A DNA stretch of 64,000 nt from Himantopus leucocephalus. Taxonomy: Eukaryota; Chordata; Aves; Charadriiformes; Recurvirostridae. Below the pieces are notes generated by a model that was not told the origin of the DNA, did not search any database, and worked only from the letters and a program-made list of their open reading frames with translations. The first letter of the stretch is position 1, and every line of letters starts with the position of its first letter. This document shows positions 49,001 to 63,316 of the stretch, piece by piece. Where the stretch lies: contig RSEF01000006.1 in NCBI GenBank assembly GCA_003993805.1, forward strand, positions 24,319,300 through 24,383,299. Reading direction: 5' to 3'. A program made the translations under genes and the position numbers.

Positions 49001-52000
49001 AGTTATGAGCCCAGACTGATTCACAACTGACAGTGGGCTGAGCAAGAGCCATAGGTTTAACTTTGTAATAAGTTCCCGGTCTGTATTGTGGAGACAAGCT
49101 GATGTTGCTTTAGTTCGAGTGCTTGTCCTCACCCCTGGTGCGTGTGTTTCACAAAATGCATCACAGATGCTTGGTAGATTTGTTTTATGCGTGGTACTTA
49201 ACTAAGCCTGGAAAAGGGGCTGTGGGTAGCTAGAGGACAGGGCTGCAGGCTGGGGTCTGAACTCCTTCCTGTCTGCTGCTGTGCTGCCTTGAGCAAACCT
49301 TGAGCCCTGTGTCCTCCCAAGTGAGAGGGCCGCTGGTGTGGAGCCCTCGGGGAGTCAGGCAGCGTTTGAAGTGCTGTGTGATCTGCTGGGGAAGGCAAAG
49401 CAGTGTTACGGATTGCCGTCACCGCTCAGCGCCTGTGTAGGGCAGGGAAAGCTCCACAGAGGATTGCAACAGAATGATCAAAACAGTCTGCATTTATAAA
49501 GATTAAATTACAACTTTGCACATCTACGATTAAAGGAGGAGCTGTCAACGGCTGGCTTGTGTGAATGCACAATTCAATTTGCATTTTGTAAAACTTCAGA
49601 TTGAGAAGGGTTTTTAATCCCTTGTGAAACAGGAACAATAGACGCTGGCTGTTGCCAGGTGCATAATGCGTATAGATACCGTGCAAACTTCTTTCAGCAT
49701 CCTTGGTAAAGCTGGATTTATAGCACTACACTTTGTTGCTCTAGTCCCGAGCTCCACCCTAAGCTTCCTTACACTGTCATCTCTCTGCTTGGGAGTCCTA
49801 AAAGCAGACAGGCTATAGCCTGCAGTGCCACTTACAGATGGGGGACATCGCCCCTCGCAAAAGGGGGACAGGCTTTGCAGTGACTGCCAGCCATGTTCGT
49901 TCTGGGGCTCCTTAAGGATAAAACTCCTGCCTATGGAGACTACTACACTCGCTTCTCTCTGGTAGTATCCTGCTGTAACAAATGATGTTTTTCTGCCTTC
50001 CTTCTCTGGATCCTCTAGCTGGAGCTGCAGCTGTTTCCCAAAAGTGACAAATTGGGTCATCGCTCTGATTTCAAAGTGGGAAGCAAATTGAGCTTTGCAG
50101 TCTCCACGCCTCCCAGAGCAGGAGAGTAAATGCTGCTGAGCCAAAGGGTGCCGCACCTGAACAGAGCTCCACTCAGCTGGAAGATTTGGGGTTTTGGCTC
50201 GCTAACACTCGGCATTTGGATATTAAGACAGCAAGTTCAAATTTCTAGTCCTCAGTAGGAAGCTCAAAGGCAAACCTTTCAATAGAGGAGAAGGCGGCAT
50301 CTCTGATGTGTGTCACTCTTCCTATATTCATGGGAGATCTGAGGCAGGCAGTGGGATTGCTCAGGGAGCTAAGATGTGTCATTCAAAGACAGCAAGCGGG
50401 GGGGCGAGGGGGGATGTCCAGAGAGATGGAACTGGGAAAGGTGGTTCTGCATCAGCCAAGTGCCAGGGGCTATAAATCAATTCCACTGCCTTAGTCAGAG
50501 GGCTCTTGGATTCCCCCATGGCTCAGTTAAGGCACAAATAAGCTCCTGGGGAGCTAAGTATTGCTAGCAGCGCATGCTGTTTCAGCAGCAGCATCTGCCT
50601 TAGAGCTGGCATGAGTGTAGGTCTGTGGGAAGGATATTAATTCATAGCCCTCTGTTTGCTTTCACCTGAGCACCTATTCGTAGGAGTTCCTCTTTCACTT
50701 TTTCCAAACCATGGATTTATGTTCTCCATCAATAACTGCTTGACAGCAAGAATTGCTAACAGGGAAAGTATATTCCAGCCTCCCAGACAAGAAGCTGATG
50801 AATTGGCTTGGCCCATTGTCTGCAAGTACCTAGGATTTCTGAAATAAGCTGGTGCGACCCAGTAACCATCACTTGGATCAATGTTAGCTGATGTGTCATA
50901 GTTGCATCAATGTTAGTTTAAACTAGGAAGGTTTTCTCTTCCGTGAAAACACAGGTTAGTTAAGATGACCTCTGTCAATAAATTTACGGAAAATTTGCTG
51001 ATATCCTTAAGGTTTGGAGAATGGGGTAGTTTCTTGCAGGCTGACATCTAATAACATTGTTTCCAGTAGCCCCTGCCATATGCCTTAGCCTCCTAGTTGG
51101 AAACTTTGCCACCAAGTCTTACTGTGTGCAGAACCCCACTAATTAAATACTGCGCTTAAGGTTTATTTGTGCATAAAACTCATCTTGGTTTCCCAAGTGT
51201 ATTTTCCTCAGCAGATGTAATTCAGCAGGCTGCATTTGGTTTTGAGTTGGATGTAAAAACACACAGAGAATGCTGTTAAAAATCTTACTCTTGGACTTCC
51301 TGACTTCTCAGAAGATGCTGGGTTAGGGCCCTGCATAGAAACCGTAGAGGTGGAGGTGTTCTTGTGAGTGCTTCTCCTCCCACTTGTGATGGCATTAGCG
51401 AGCTCCTATCCCACTAATGACCGACTGCATCTCTGAGACAATGACAGCTGCTTGCAGAGAAATGTGACGACAGAGAAGGACACCGCATTTTTCTGGCAAC
51501 AAGACTTAGTGTCCGGGAGTGGGTCAGTGAGCTGGCATGACGTGGCTAGCTCACTGTTCTTGGGATGCTTTGACTTTGGGAAGGTCTGTACAATCTTTTG
51601 CAGAACAAAGTGAGCTGCCCTGGAGCCCCGTGAGCATGTTTAACACAGTGGAAAGGCAGAAATAATAGTATCATGATGATACTGTGAGAATTTGTTTTTG
51701 TAGGCACTGCTATCAACTCCCCTCTGGTTACATTTCTTCAGCAGCGTCTGTGAATCAGACCATTGCTGCTCTTGCAAGTTACACACCAATCTTTTCACTT
51801 AGGCATTGCGTTGTCCTTTGCAGCTTTCTCCTATTTCTGTGAAAATTAATGTTCCAAACCCAGGACGAATCAATCCGTATGTGAATATGGAGGTCACACA
51901 CAGCCTACCCTCAGATTTCTCTCATTCTGCCAGCAGTTCTCCTTCCAAGTGTTTAAAGGGAGAGTGCGCTCAGCTGGCTCGAGACCGAGTCTCCCTTTCC

Positions 52001-55000
52001 AGTCCTCTTCTGCGCTAGAAATACACGTACTCCTCCCCAAACCTAGATACTAGCCTTTGCTTAGCTGGGTCATATTGGTGGTGTGCTGGAGTTAGGCATC
52101 TGTCCAACTGGCATGAAATGTTAGCTGTTACTGTCACCCTAGGGCCTATCCGTAAATTAGTGATTTTTATGTAACGGGATGTAACACACAATATGGATCT
52201 AGATGGAGCTTTGCATGATGGTATCTGCAGCACTTTTTTGTCCCTCTCATTTCTTAATAAAAGTAGCTGTGAGCTACAGTGTAGACTTTTTAAGGCTGCA
52301 TTTTGTTTGCAAGAAGTATTTTTTTTTGTTGAACATCTTGAAACTCTAGGACAGGAGCAGTCTTCCAGCTGATGGGAACGGCAATGTGGATTTGCGAGGG
52401 AGCCAAGGTAGTCATGCTGGAACTTAGACTTCCTGACTGTCTATTTTATTTTTTGCATCCAGGCTGCTTTGCTGGGAATTTTCTACCCTGTCGTTAATGC
52501 TCCTGAAAACCAACGACTTGATGGAAGCATCTCACTATAGACTCTTGGTTGTCATCTCCACTATAAAGATGTGCTTTTCTATTTTAAGTGATGGACCTAT
52601 TTAATTACTGTACCACCTACAAGTCGCTTTGTAGGCATAGAAAGGAAACTTAGGTCTGTTGCTGGGCTAAACTCCCCTTATCAGAAGAATAAAAAGAAAG
52701 CTGCCTCATCCCAGCCTTCTTCGCAGACACCTGAGCGTGACACACTTTTTGCAGGGGAGAATATTAACATGATCTGAACTTAATTTCTTCAGCTGATGAC
52801 AGTTTCCCACATCATCCAGTTCTTGCTGAGCTTTCCACCCACAGTAGTGCCCAGAGGGATAATATTCCAGGACTGCTTGAGTCCTAAAGTGCATCTGTCA
52901 TTATTTAGTATGTTGGTGTTTCAGAACTAGGACTTAGCGATGCTCGGGCTGGGCAGTTAATGTCATAGTAAACATCTTGGCATAAAGAAGTTGGTCGCTG
53001 TACTGGGACCGCTGACCACTCCTGTCCCAATCGCTCGTCATGAAGTCAGTTGTTTAGTTGAACCGGAAACTTGTGGTCTTGTCTCAGCTGCATTGCTAGC
53101 TTGAGGCACAGCCTGGACCCTCCTCCTCACCCAGAAACCCTTCACTTGAGTGAAGCATAGTTTGAAGACGGAGGCAACTGTTCTGTTGGGAGACCTAAAT
53201 TGAAGCTGCCGTGCTTTTTGTGCATGAAATCATAACTCAGTGTGACCTCAGCTTACGCACGTCAGGGAGAGCTTTTTCTGTGATGAGTTTAGAAAAGGTC
53301 AGGTTAAGATGTTTAAAGAAAAATGGCCAGTTGGTTTGATCCTGATCTTTGTTTAAAAAACAAGAGATACAAAAATTTCAGAAGTCAAATGTGAGGAGTG
53401 GGAGGATTTTATTTTGATAGTGTTCCCCTTTAAAAAAAAGGGAAGAAAAATCACTTGCCTGTACTCTTACAAAAAAAGCCTTATTTTCCAGCCGTCAACA
53501 GGGTTGTGGTATAAAAGGTGAATCCAGACTCTGGACCATTAACCCTATCTCCAGTAATCTTACATAGTTGTACCCAGGTGCTCACAGATGGCTGCAGATT
53601 CTTCTGCCCTGCCTCTTGATACTAAGTCAAGAGCAAGCGTTGCAGAAATATCTACAAAATATTTAAGATCACGCCTCTCCTCTGTCACTTGCCCTTGGAA
53701 AAGGCGATCGGATCATTCTGATGCTAGGTGCCCCTCCCTGGCAGAGATTTTAACGCCGGCTAGGATGCTGGGGAGTGGCATTTCAGATCATGGGCTTCTC
53801 TTACTCTTTATAGCTCCTACTGTATGTTCCCTTCTCTCTGGGTATCGAATTGGTGTTCTGGCACAGTACTTGACTTGAGTTTTTCCTTGCCCTTATTTCT
53901 TCTGTGGGGGGCTGTGTGCTATCACGCTGCTGACAGCACACGCGTTTGAGAGGATTCCTTTACATGTGCCTCTACTGGCATTTTACGATGCTGTCTCTTT
54001 TAACATGTGATAGCAGAATATAAAGTAGGTCACTTTATTTCCTTTCTGCTTTTCTCAGTTCTGCAGCTCTTGTGATCTTTGAATTCTTTCTGAATATCAG
54101 ACAGTTTTGGAGGCTCATGACTGGGAGAGTTCAGCAGGCTCTTAAAGCCTCAGTAGTCATCTTGGGATTGGGCCTTAACAGGGCACTAGGGACATCGTTC
54201 TTCGTAGCCTTTGTGTGCCTTGGATACCCTGTTAATTAGTGCCCTTGACATGTTTTAGAGAGATGAGAAGGAATAACAATGGCAGCTTTCCTAATGCACA
54301 ACCGTCGCTTGCCGCTATGATGCATCCTGTGGCTGCTGCCAGCCCTGCCCTCCTGTTCTCTCTGAGTTGATTGTAGCTGGCAGTTGTCGTCTAGAAGCAG
54401 TAAACCAAGTGAACAGCTCTACTTATTACCATTTATAAAAATGCGCCAAACAAAAGCTCTAGGCACAGTCACAAGTCAGTCCTTAAAAAGGCATATGGAA
54501 GGAATTGAGCCTTTCCTGAGTCAGGCTAGTTCAGGCTTCTGTAGATTTACAGCAACCCCCAAAACTTTAAAGTACCTGAATTTTTCAACGTGCAGGCTTG
54601 TCTTAGGGTTTTATTCATACAGCCCAAGGTGGTAAAAGCGTTGGGGTTAAATTATGGCACTGATTCACTGAAACTCCCCCCTGTGAACGATTCTCAGAGC
54701 TGTAGTACCAGAGTCTCTGCAGAGCAACGCAGAGATGTGGCCCCCTTCAGCTTCTGTCGCTTGATTTCTCAGCAGGATAAAAGTGTTGTACCAAATTATT
54801 CTGTGTTAACCCAGGGTGAGAATGGACCCCTATGGTTTATCCCACCTTAAACGTGTGTTACTTGGTGGTCAAATGCATGGAGACTCCATATTTTGTAGAG
54901 CTTCTCTGAAATGTGAGACTGAGTTGGAGATGCAGAGAGACCTGGTCCATAGCTTCCACCCGAGCTGCCTTCTAGTGATGTTGAATTCGTGAGGGGACTG

Positions 55001-57409
55001 CTCAACTGATATGCCTGGTTAGTTAGGAAAAGTCTAGCAGAACTTGAACTTGTGTGTATTAGTATAAGGTGCAGTTTCTTAAGAAATTTGCTTAGCAAGC
55101 ATGAAATCCTCTTTAAATATAGTCAAAAATTCAGATGTGAGAGTAATATCAAGAGGGCAATGCAGCAGCATTTTAGGAAGAGCAGGGTTTAAGATTCCCA
55201 TTAAGACAAAAATAGTTGTGCAAATAAAACTACCAGCTGATGCAGTACAAATTAGTGGTTTTAAAATCTGGAGAAAAAGCCGCTGAGTTATTAATCCCTG
55301 AACTAAAGCCCTTAACTCCTTTTAGTGAGTGACTTCTGTGTGTCATCTAATCCATTTGAATCATGGAAAACAGTCCCGGAGTTGTTCTCTGCTGTGTAGC
55401 AAGAGGAAATTTAACCAGTGAACTAAATAAATAAATTGATTAATTGGCAACAATAAGGAGCTGTGTATGCACTGTGTCTAATTACTTTTTTATATTGTCT
55501 TCCTCTAACTTCTTGGAAGACACATGTTTGTGGGTTGCACGTGCAAAAATATGCTAAAAAAAAAAAAACAACAAACACCCCACCACCTCGCCAAGGCTTT
55601 GAACCTTCAGCTTCAAAGATCATTGTGTGGATCACCTTATATTGCTTTGGACAGTCTCTAATGGGGACATTGCTCAGCCAAGCTGAATTTATGCACTGGA
55701 AATTCAAGCTGAAATTGAACACACCTCAGAATCACGGAGTAAATCAAATCTCATTTCCTTGCTTGCAGAGAATGTGGGCTTTCTTCCTCCTCCTCCTTCT
55801 TCTCAGTAATTTTTATTCTACCAGGTCAGAGCTACCTTTTTCTTATGAGAAATACTGAGCGAGTGGCTTCCCTGAGCCTTATTCAAAAACCCATCAGAGC
55901 TAATAGCTTTGAAAACGTTTGATGTCCAAGAGGCACTTGGGAGTACTAAATCCTCACACAGGGATTTTTAGGCTGTAGAACAACGGTGTCCTCCAAGCAC
56001 TGCAGAAATTACTGTGGAGATGATATTTCCATTACAGATCCTGCAGGTACTTATCCGGGAAACGAGAAATTTAGAGAGAAAGTGAAAGGCTTGGTGATCA
56101 ACTCCTTATCCCCAAAAGAGTGGCATTGTCTTTGCCCAAGTCTTCAGTAGTGCTGTATATACAAATATGTGCCATCTCTATAGCCAGCGGTTTCAGTTTA
56201 GAGCTGTGACGGCAAAGGGTGCATGTTTTTGACTCAGAGGGCAGGCGTTGTGGACAAGTAGTTCTCCAGCTTGCTGCTCTGCGTACTGATTAGCTCAACT
56301 TGAGGATTCAACAGCTAAAGGTGCTTTGTTGTTTAAATAAACAAAAAAAGGGCACAAGTTTTGTTCTTCTCCTCCTTTGGAGAGAATGGGTCCGGTGCCA
56401 GCACAAGTCACCTTTTCCTTGAATGTCAATGGCGGGCATACAGCCAACACAATAATTTTATCTGGTCCATTAGCAATAAACCTTCACTTTGTGTCATGTC
56501 CTTCCTACCCATCCAGCGTCTGAGGCTCTGTGGAGATAACACCGTCACTCTCAGAGGTAAGATGCCTCTTTTCAGTCTCTCCTCAGCCATACGTTGTGAA
56601 GGGACTTGTCTCCTGTGGTATTTTGGGGTTGTTGCTGGGAGCATCTGAATTGTGAGAAAGCTGGTGCTGAAGAGGTGGTAGGTCTGATGCTTTAAGGATA
56701 TAAGCAGAACAAGCGTTGCAGGGATAAACACTAAGTCCTGAGGCACACAAGCCCTTTTTGTCCTCAAAATAAATATCTTTGGATTGCAAGATGCCACTTT
56801 ACCGTGGCAGGAATCCTTCTTGAAAGACATATCTATTATCTTGGGCCCTGATTGCTTCTCTTAGGTATAAGGAGAAATGACTAGAAATAACTGAGTGTCA
56901 GCAACTTTTGGTGCCTCTGTGTTTATTTCGGAGAATACACACAGAATTCTTTCCCTGAGAAGGGCAGTAATAGCGGCAGACCGTTTGATTTTTCAGAAGC
57001 TGCTGACCTATTTTCTGTGTGTGGTCCATGCCCAAGTATCTGCTCCCTCTCGGGTCCCCCTTCTGACTGTCTGCTGGCCAGCTATCCTGCACATCTCTGT
57101 TTCAGTCAAGAAGTGTCTCAGCCCACAAAGTTTAGCATCTTATCAGGCCTGCCCTCACTAGGGATTACCTTGGGTAGTGGCCTCTGTATTTCCAGCTGTC
57201 CCACTAGCCATTTAAATATTCCTTTTGAATTAACTTAGCAGTCAACTTTAAGCAGCTCTCTTTTTACAGGCAAAAGATCTTTTCTGTGCTGGCCATGAAT
57301 GCTTCCAAGCATAAACGGTCTCATTCTGTTTCAGCTCTGGTCATTGCCCAGATGGAGTTCAAAAAGAATGACACATTCCAACAGCGCAAAAGGGGATAAT
57401 TTAACAAAT

Positions 57410-57441
57410 TGAAATGTTAACAAGCTGAAATGTTAACAAGC
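57410..57441. repeat. Perfect 16-bp tandem duplication
   Basis: The unit tgaaatgttaacaagc occurs twice, at 57410-57425 and 57426-57441. Identity is complete, suggesting a recent slippage event. GTTAAC makes each unit partly palindromic. Confidence 0.9.
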
Positions 57442-60400
57442 TTCACTCCTTCAGCACGTCATATCAGAAATTATTTGGTTCTCTTATTTCTGCCCTTGTT
57501 GCGGACCTTGTTCTTTCCTTTTCCTCCAGCTGTGCAATGTAGTTCGAGTAGGATCCAAAAGTGTGTCTGGGGTTTGTGAAGAGTCACTTAGTTGGGGCGG
57601 ATTTGATCCCATTGTCTTGGTAGGAATTTCATCACTGTCGTAATTCTTAGAAACGTAACGTGCACAGCTTCAATCTCAGTACCTAGGGGACAATCCTCTC
57701 TGCTCCTTCTTACCTTCTCAGTTACTCCTGATGTCAGTACTGTGTTTGGTCATCAGCACCCTCAGTGCTTGTATCCAGAATGAGGAGACTTCCAAGTTGT
57801 GCGTTAGAATGTTTTATTTCTGCAGTAATTGCCTTTGAAGGAGGAACTCCAGACTTTGTATTGCTGTTTGACCTGCACTTAAATTGACTTAAACTACTTT
57901 TGGAACTGCAACCTTAGAGCAGACATTTTGTAACTGAAGTTCCCTTTCCCCTACAGGATTTTCTGTTTATAAGGATCATCCAGCAGTTTATAGCTGTCTG
58001 TTCCAACTCCAGATTTGCAAAAAGCCTTAATAGCTAAAACTTTTATATGGGTTGTCACACAAACTTCCAAGCACTGCCCACCTTCCCTTATTAGCTAGCG
58101 ACCTTAGCATACTGCTGCTACAGTTTGTTCTACCTATTTGTAGCTACAGCTATTTGTATTTGTATTTTGGGCTGTATCTTTAGAAGCAATTTTTGCAGAT
58201 TGGATTTATAAGTCTCTTAAAGTCTTTAAGCTGTAGTAAAGTCTTCTTGATACTGCCATGCAGGAAAGGACTCTTGGAGTCACTGTGATAAGCCTGGAAA
58301 TATTGGCTCAGGGCTCAAATGTGCTCAAAAAGGCAAATAGAGAATTAGAAATTATTAGACAGGGAACAAAAATAAAGCACGAGTACTGTGTTGTCACTGT
58401 GTAAGTCTGTGACAACCCATCTTTTAAATCTTGTATATCGATTCCAGTGCCCTTATTTCAGAAAAGATATTATAGAACTGCAAAATAGTACAGATAATCA
58501 AAGTTATTTGCTCATTTGATTTCTTGGCTATCCAGACTTCTAGCTTGTATTTAAAGTTCTGGTTTTCCCTGTCTTAGAATGGACTTGAGTTCATTTTCCA
58601 CGTCAGTTAGGCGAGTGAGCTCTGGATTTCTTCTTTCTTGGCCTTTTCATTGCATCTCCTCAGGCCACTGAATTATTACCTTTTATCACTTCCATTGTGC
58701 AATTAATAGCTGGCCTTCTATTTGTCACTGTTTAATTGCTTAAACTTAAGTAGGAGCTATGGAACTGATCTTTCAAAGCTCTGCCTCTCCAAATCCATAC
58801 CTTCCTTCCCCAGTCCTAACTGGGTGTTTCTCTAGCGTGTCCTATGCTGTTTTGACTTGTTTTAAATATACAGCATCCGCTTGGTTTGAGGCCGTTTTTT
58901 TTAGTGTATTACTATTTAGCTTTGCTGCTTCCTTTAAATATAGTCATGTTGTACAAATGAAGAAACAAGATTGCTGATAATTAAGAAAAAAAAAAAAAGT
59001 AATGAGCTAGGGGGTTAGCATCTACTTTTTCTTGGCGAATGTCAGACCCAGGGCTGTACTAGTGGCATTTGTAGAGGCTGTTCGCTTGCTAGTTGCTGTA
59101 AAAGCAGAAGAAAAAAAAGAAAAATCAAATGGGTGGCGAGCTCCATGGCTTTTTGGAGTGTCTGTGTTCTCCTTTCGTTTGTCTTGATCTTCAAGTCAGG
59201 GTCCTGGTGAGTTTTGTTTTTTTTTTTTTGTTTCCTAAATCAGCATCTGTAATCATTATATCCTGTAGAAGTCCGTGGTGGCTGTGTGAGGAGCACAAGC
59301 TCTCTTGGATCCCCTACTGTGAACCTGACCAGCTGACATAGTTCCAGAAACCTCCCGTGACTGCAGATGTTTGATTAGACCATAACCAGAATAAGCCTCC
59401 CCATTGTTTTTCCCTTGGGCACAATTAGATTTTGGTTTCTTTGAACTGGAACAGTCCACTTGCTTCTGTCGGGGTTTGATTGAACGGCAACGTTTTTGTT
59501 GCATAACCTGTCTTAATCTGTTCTCTAGACAGCCTTATTCCTGAGCCAACTGTCTTCTGGGCAAATCTGAATTTCTTTACTAAGAATGAGTTTCCTCTGG
59601 TGTACATCAGGTATCCTGTTGTCACCTCGTCGAGGCAATCTGAACTGAAAGTTGTGTATTTGAGTTTCAGCATTTGCTTTCTGGCTGCTGGCCCTAAAAG
59701 ATTTTATTTCTGACCTTTTCCTAAAATCTTCAGCTACTGGTTTTTAGGTTCTTGTAGCTGTCTTTGATTTTTTTGTAACAGCTTTGTGTGTCCTGGCTTC
59801 TCAGTTTGACTGGAGCAGCAGCTCACCACTGAAACTCTTTTATCTTGTTTTGGGCACCGAGGTTACTGGTCTTACTTTGGTCAGTTAACTGGTGCTGGAG
59901 AGCTGCTTCTGATTGGTTTTTGTTTTTCCCCTCTACGTTCGGGGGGGGGGACAAGGTCTTCTGTAAATAGAGGATTGTACCAAAGGTTGTACATGAATCA
60001 CAGCATTCATTTGCTGAATGCCGGTGAGCCACTTAGGCTGAATGGGTGATATGCACAGTGAGCACAAGGATGCTCTCTTCCTCTTGTCTGATGGTTTGGT
60101 GACAGCAGTTGATTTACTGCTGTGCTAGAATGCAGCTGGTAGATAAAAAGCTTCTCCTGGAACAGCCCATCGCATTTCAGCACTTAAGTTAATTGTAAGC
60201 ACAATGGGGAAATAAAAAAATTAACGGTCCGGTCCATAGCTGTCTGCAGTGCATTTCAAGCCTTGGCAGGATTGCAAGTGCTCTTACGTACCTAGCAGTG
60301 AGAAATGTTTTCATAAATGCCACCAGCTGGAGATAAGGGTTCACAACTCTAAAATGGGCTGTAACTCCAAAATAGCAAATCTATCTGTCTCAGGGTTTTA

Positions 60401-62133
60401 TGCTCCTGCCGTCATCCTGGCTGCTGCCTGCCTTCCTCACAAAATTTCGAACAACAGGCGAGCTTTGTGGACCTCACTCAGTTTCTGGCGGATCTCCCTA
60501 TCCAAATCTAAGAGTCTGCTCTGGAGGGTGCTTATTTTATTAATTGATAATTTTTTAAGATAATTTGTTTCAGGATCTTTGACTTCTTTTTCCCTGCCTG
60601 GGCTTTGGAAGTGCCAGCGTTGTGCAGTACATGGATGTTCATTCTCTTGGCAGACACCCGCTGAACCCATTTTCCTCCCTTGAATGACACAGAATTGCCT
60701 CCTGTATTTCCTCTCGAGAGCCTGTCCCTGCAGTTTGGGAAAGAGAGCCCCAAGTCCCACAGAGAAAGCCAAGTTCTTTGTGCCAAGTGGGATATGCAGA
60801 TTAGTATAAACCCACTGACCATCCATGAAACTGAGGAAAGCGGATTGGTCTCGAGAAGAAGCAGTGGGAAGCTAAGTGCATTTTTTACTCCTTGTCCTCC
60901 AAACCCAAACGGATTGAGCAAAGTGCATTTAACATGTATGGGAGTTGTCATGTGTATGTAGACGTGACTACTTGAAATTACTCTGTAGTAAAAGTATTCA
61001 TGGTGCAGCCTTTCAGCTACCTGACTCCTGGAGCTCAGAGGGTGTCATGCTCCTAGCACAGGACTCCTTAGCCCTAGTGATGGCTACACAGGGATGTCAA
61101 GGGTTAGCCACATTAGTATCTTCTGTTTATCTATACCTTTTACAAATTAAGTCCCCCGCAAGCTGTGCAGGTCTCTGTGACCACACGTCTCTGTCATTAC
61201 TTGCCTTTGTCCTACTTAGCAGCCTTTCTGCTCCTTAAAGTTGAATCTTGCGAAGGCCTGTCCCATGAGAGCTTGGAATGGGGCATTTACAGCTGCTTCT
61301 GGGTGGAGCTGGATAACAGTTTTGGTTTTGGGATGTTTTTGAAAGCTGTGTGATTTCCAGATTGATTGGATCAGTGAGTCTTTTCCCACCATTAAATAGT
61401 TGAACACCTTAGGCTTCTAATGGATTGTGGTTTTAAAACATTTCTGGAGCAGATAACTCTTGTCCCAAAAAGGGATGCCGTTTCTGCTAGCAGAGTTCAG
61501 AGAACGACAGTCATTTTCTGAGTGAGCTTAGAAATTATTTATCTTTAGAAGAGGCACCTGTGGGCAGAGGAGAAAGACTGTAACTGAACCCTCCCACTCC
61601 ACGGACAGAAACTGTCAACTTTGGAGGCTTCTTCCTTTAAAGATCACAGGTGTCTGTGAGATCATTGAACAAACATCTGAGCTACTGTATATCGTCTGAG
61701 CCTGACAGAATGGCTCTGTGCTGAGGTGAGGAAAAGAGGGTGTGAAATGTCCCTCCTTGATGTTGCTAAGTAAAATAATAATAGTAATATTAATCGTCAT
61801 CATCATCTTTTATATGCAATCAAAACCTTTTGCCTTGTGTAGAGAAGTGGCAGTGCCTGGATTTCAATACCACTCAAGTGCAAATGGATAAAAGCAGTCC
61901 TCAGGAAGGATTTGGGATGTGGAGAGTTAATCTTCCCTCGTGTTTAGCTGGGCACAGAGTAGTGCAGTGGACACAGCAGGAATGCCAGGAGTGACTGGCG
62001 GGGACAAAGGACAAACTGATGGACAAAGACTGTTCACTCCTGGGCTGCTAGACATAGCGTGTCCTGGCTAATGCTTAGTGCGCTGAGCAGAGGAAGATTG
62101 GCAAACACAAACTAAAAAGCGTCTGAATAACCC

Positions 62134-62163
62134 GAGCACAGGGACCGTGGGGTCCCTGTGCTC
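62134..62163. repeat. Perfect hairpin, 13-bp arms and 4-nt loop
   Basis: The left arm gagcacagggacc (62134-62146), loop gtgg (62147-62150) and right arm ggtccctgtgctc (62151-62163) are fully complementary. The stem does not extend further on either side. It is too short for a typical pre-miRNA, and no miRNA-like second arm was found. Its function is unknown. Confidence 0.9.
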
Positions 62164-63300
62164 ACCTTAGCAGTGGAAAGCAGGGTGAGGCACCTTCTCT
62201 CCCTGTCTCCGGGCTCAGTCATCTTCGCTGTCTGCTGCTCAGCCTTGGCCATCTGTCCAGCTCCAGGCACTGAACAAGAGAGTCCCATGAGTCCCATCAG
62301 CTTTTGTTTCTCCACAGACAGGACTGGAGCATGTATTTATGGCCCAGTGCCATCCTGGGGCTTGTGGGCAGCTGCGCCCACCTCCGCAGACCTTTCTCCC
62401 TCCTATGGCCTGAGACGGACCTCCTGTGTCTTACTGCCCGACATCGCTGGTGCATGCTGTGTTGGTGCACTCTGTTTCATACTTCGGAGGAAGGGTTTGC
62501 CCTTGATTGCTGTCACATAATCTTTTGGGCTAGCCGAGCTTCTTACTACTGGAAAAATCCTCCCTCTGGGAATTTTTTCCTGCCTTCAGGGCAGACAGGG
62601 TGGGTCTTCCTACTCTGAGAGTGACAGTTGTGTGAGCTGGTGGGGGCTGTCTTACAGGCTTAGTCTGAGCAGCCTCATGCTCCCAGCACACAGCAGGAGA
62701 GGGTCATAGGTCCTTCACTTGCATGTAGTACAAAGAGGAGCTGTGTAATGCAGGAGATTTGGGGCACTGGAGCAGGAATGATGGTGTGCTGTGTATTTTG
62801 CACGTATGTGACATGACTATACTTGTGTCTCAAGCCCAGATCTTTCTTTCCCACAGCATGCACCAGACCCACTCTGCATCCTCTAGATCCATAGGTGTGT
62901 GCTGTACGCACAGCATATCTTGGGAATCTGAGTTGTTAGACTGCTATAGCAACATTGCCCTCCTCTTCCTCTTAGCTTTCATGAACATGGAATTAATACT
63001 CATGGCTTGATCAGCTTGGGGTTGAGGGATGGTGTTGAAGCATCAGCGCTGCATTTAGCTCCAGGACAGCTGCGAAGGTAAGGTAGTGTTGGGTCAGACA
63101 AAAGCTCTGTGCTGCTGCTTCTCCTAGGGTGGGTGCTTTTGTTGAAGCCATTGGGAATGAGAGCTGCACATGTGTGTAGCGCTGGCAGTCTTAGTGGATC
63201 CTCTCTCTGAACTTGACTCCTACGGACAGTGAAGGAGGAAAGGGAGAAGGAGATGAGTGCAGCTGGGGTCTGGGCAGAGTCTGTTGGGAAATGTGGCAGC

Positions 63301-63316
63301 TGTGTGTGTGTGTGTA
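63301..63316. repeat. Short (GT)n microsatellite
   Basis: About eight TG units ending in tgtatg. This is an ordinary short dinucleotide repeat. Confidence 0.9.

Noticed and set aside
49614..50156. 180-codon open frame on the minus strand, the longest in the window
   Set aside because: No recognisable domain, mixed composition, no paired splice sites or Kozak context. One frame of this length is about what chance predicts in 128 kb of double-strand frame space.
62158..62520. 120-codon plus-strand open frame beside the hairpin
   Set aside because: No domain was recognised, and the GC-rich stretch carries overlapping frames. I see no evidence that the hairpin is its terminator.
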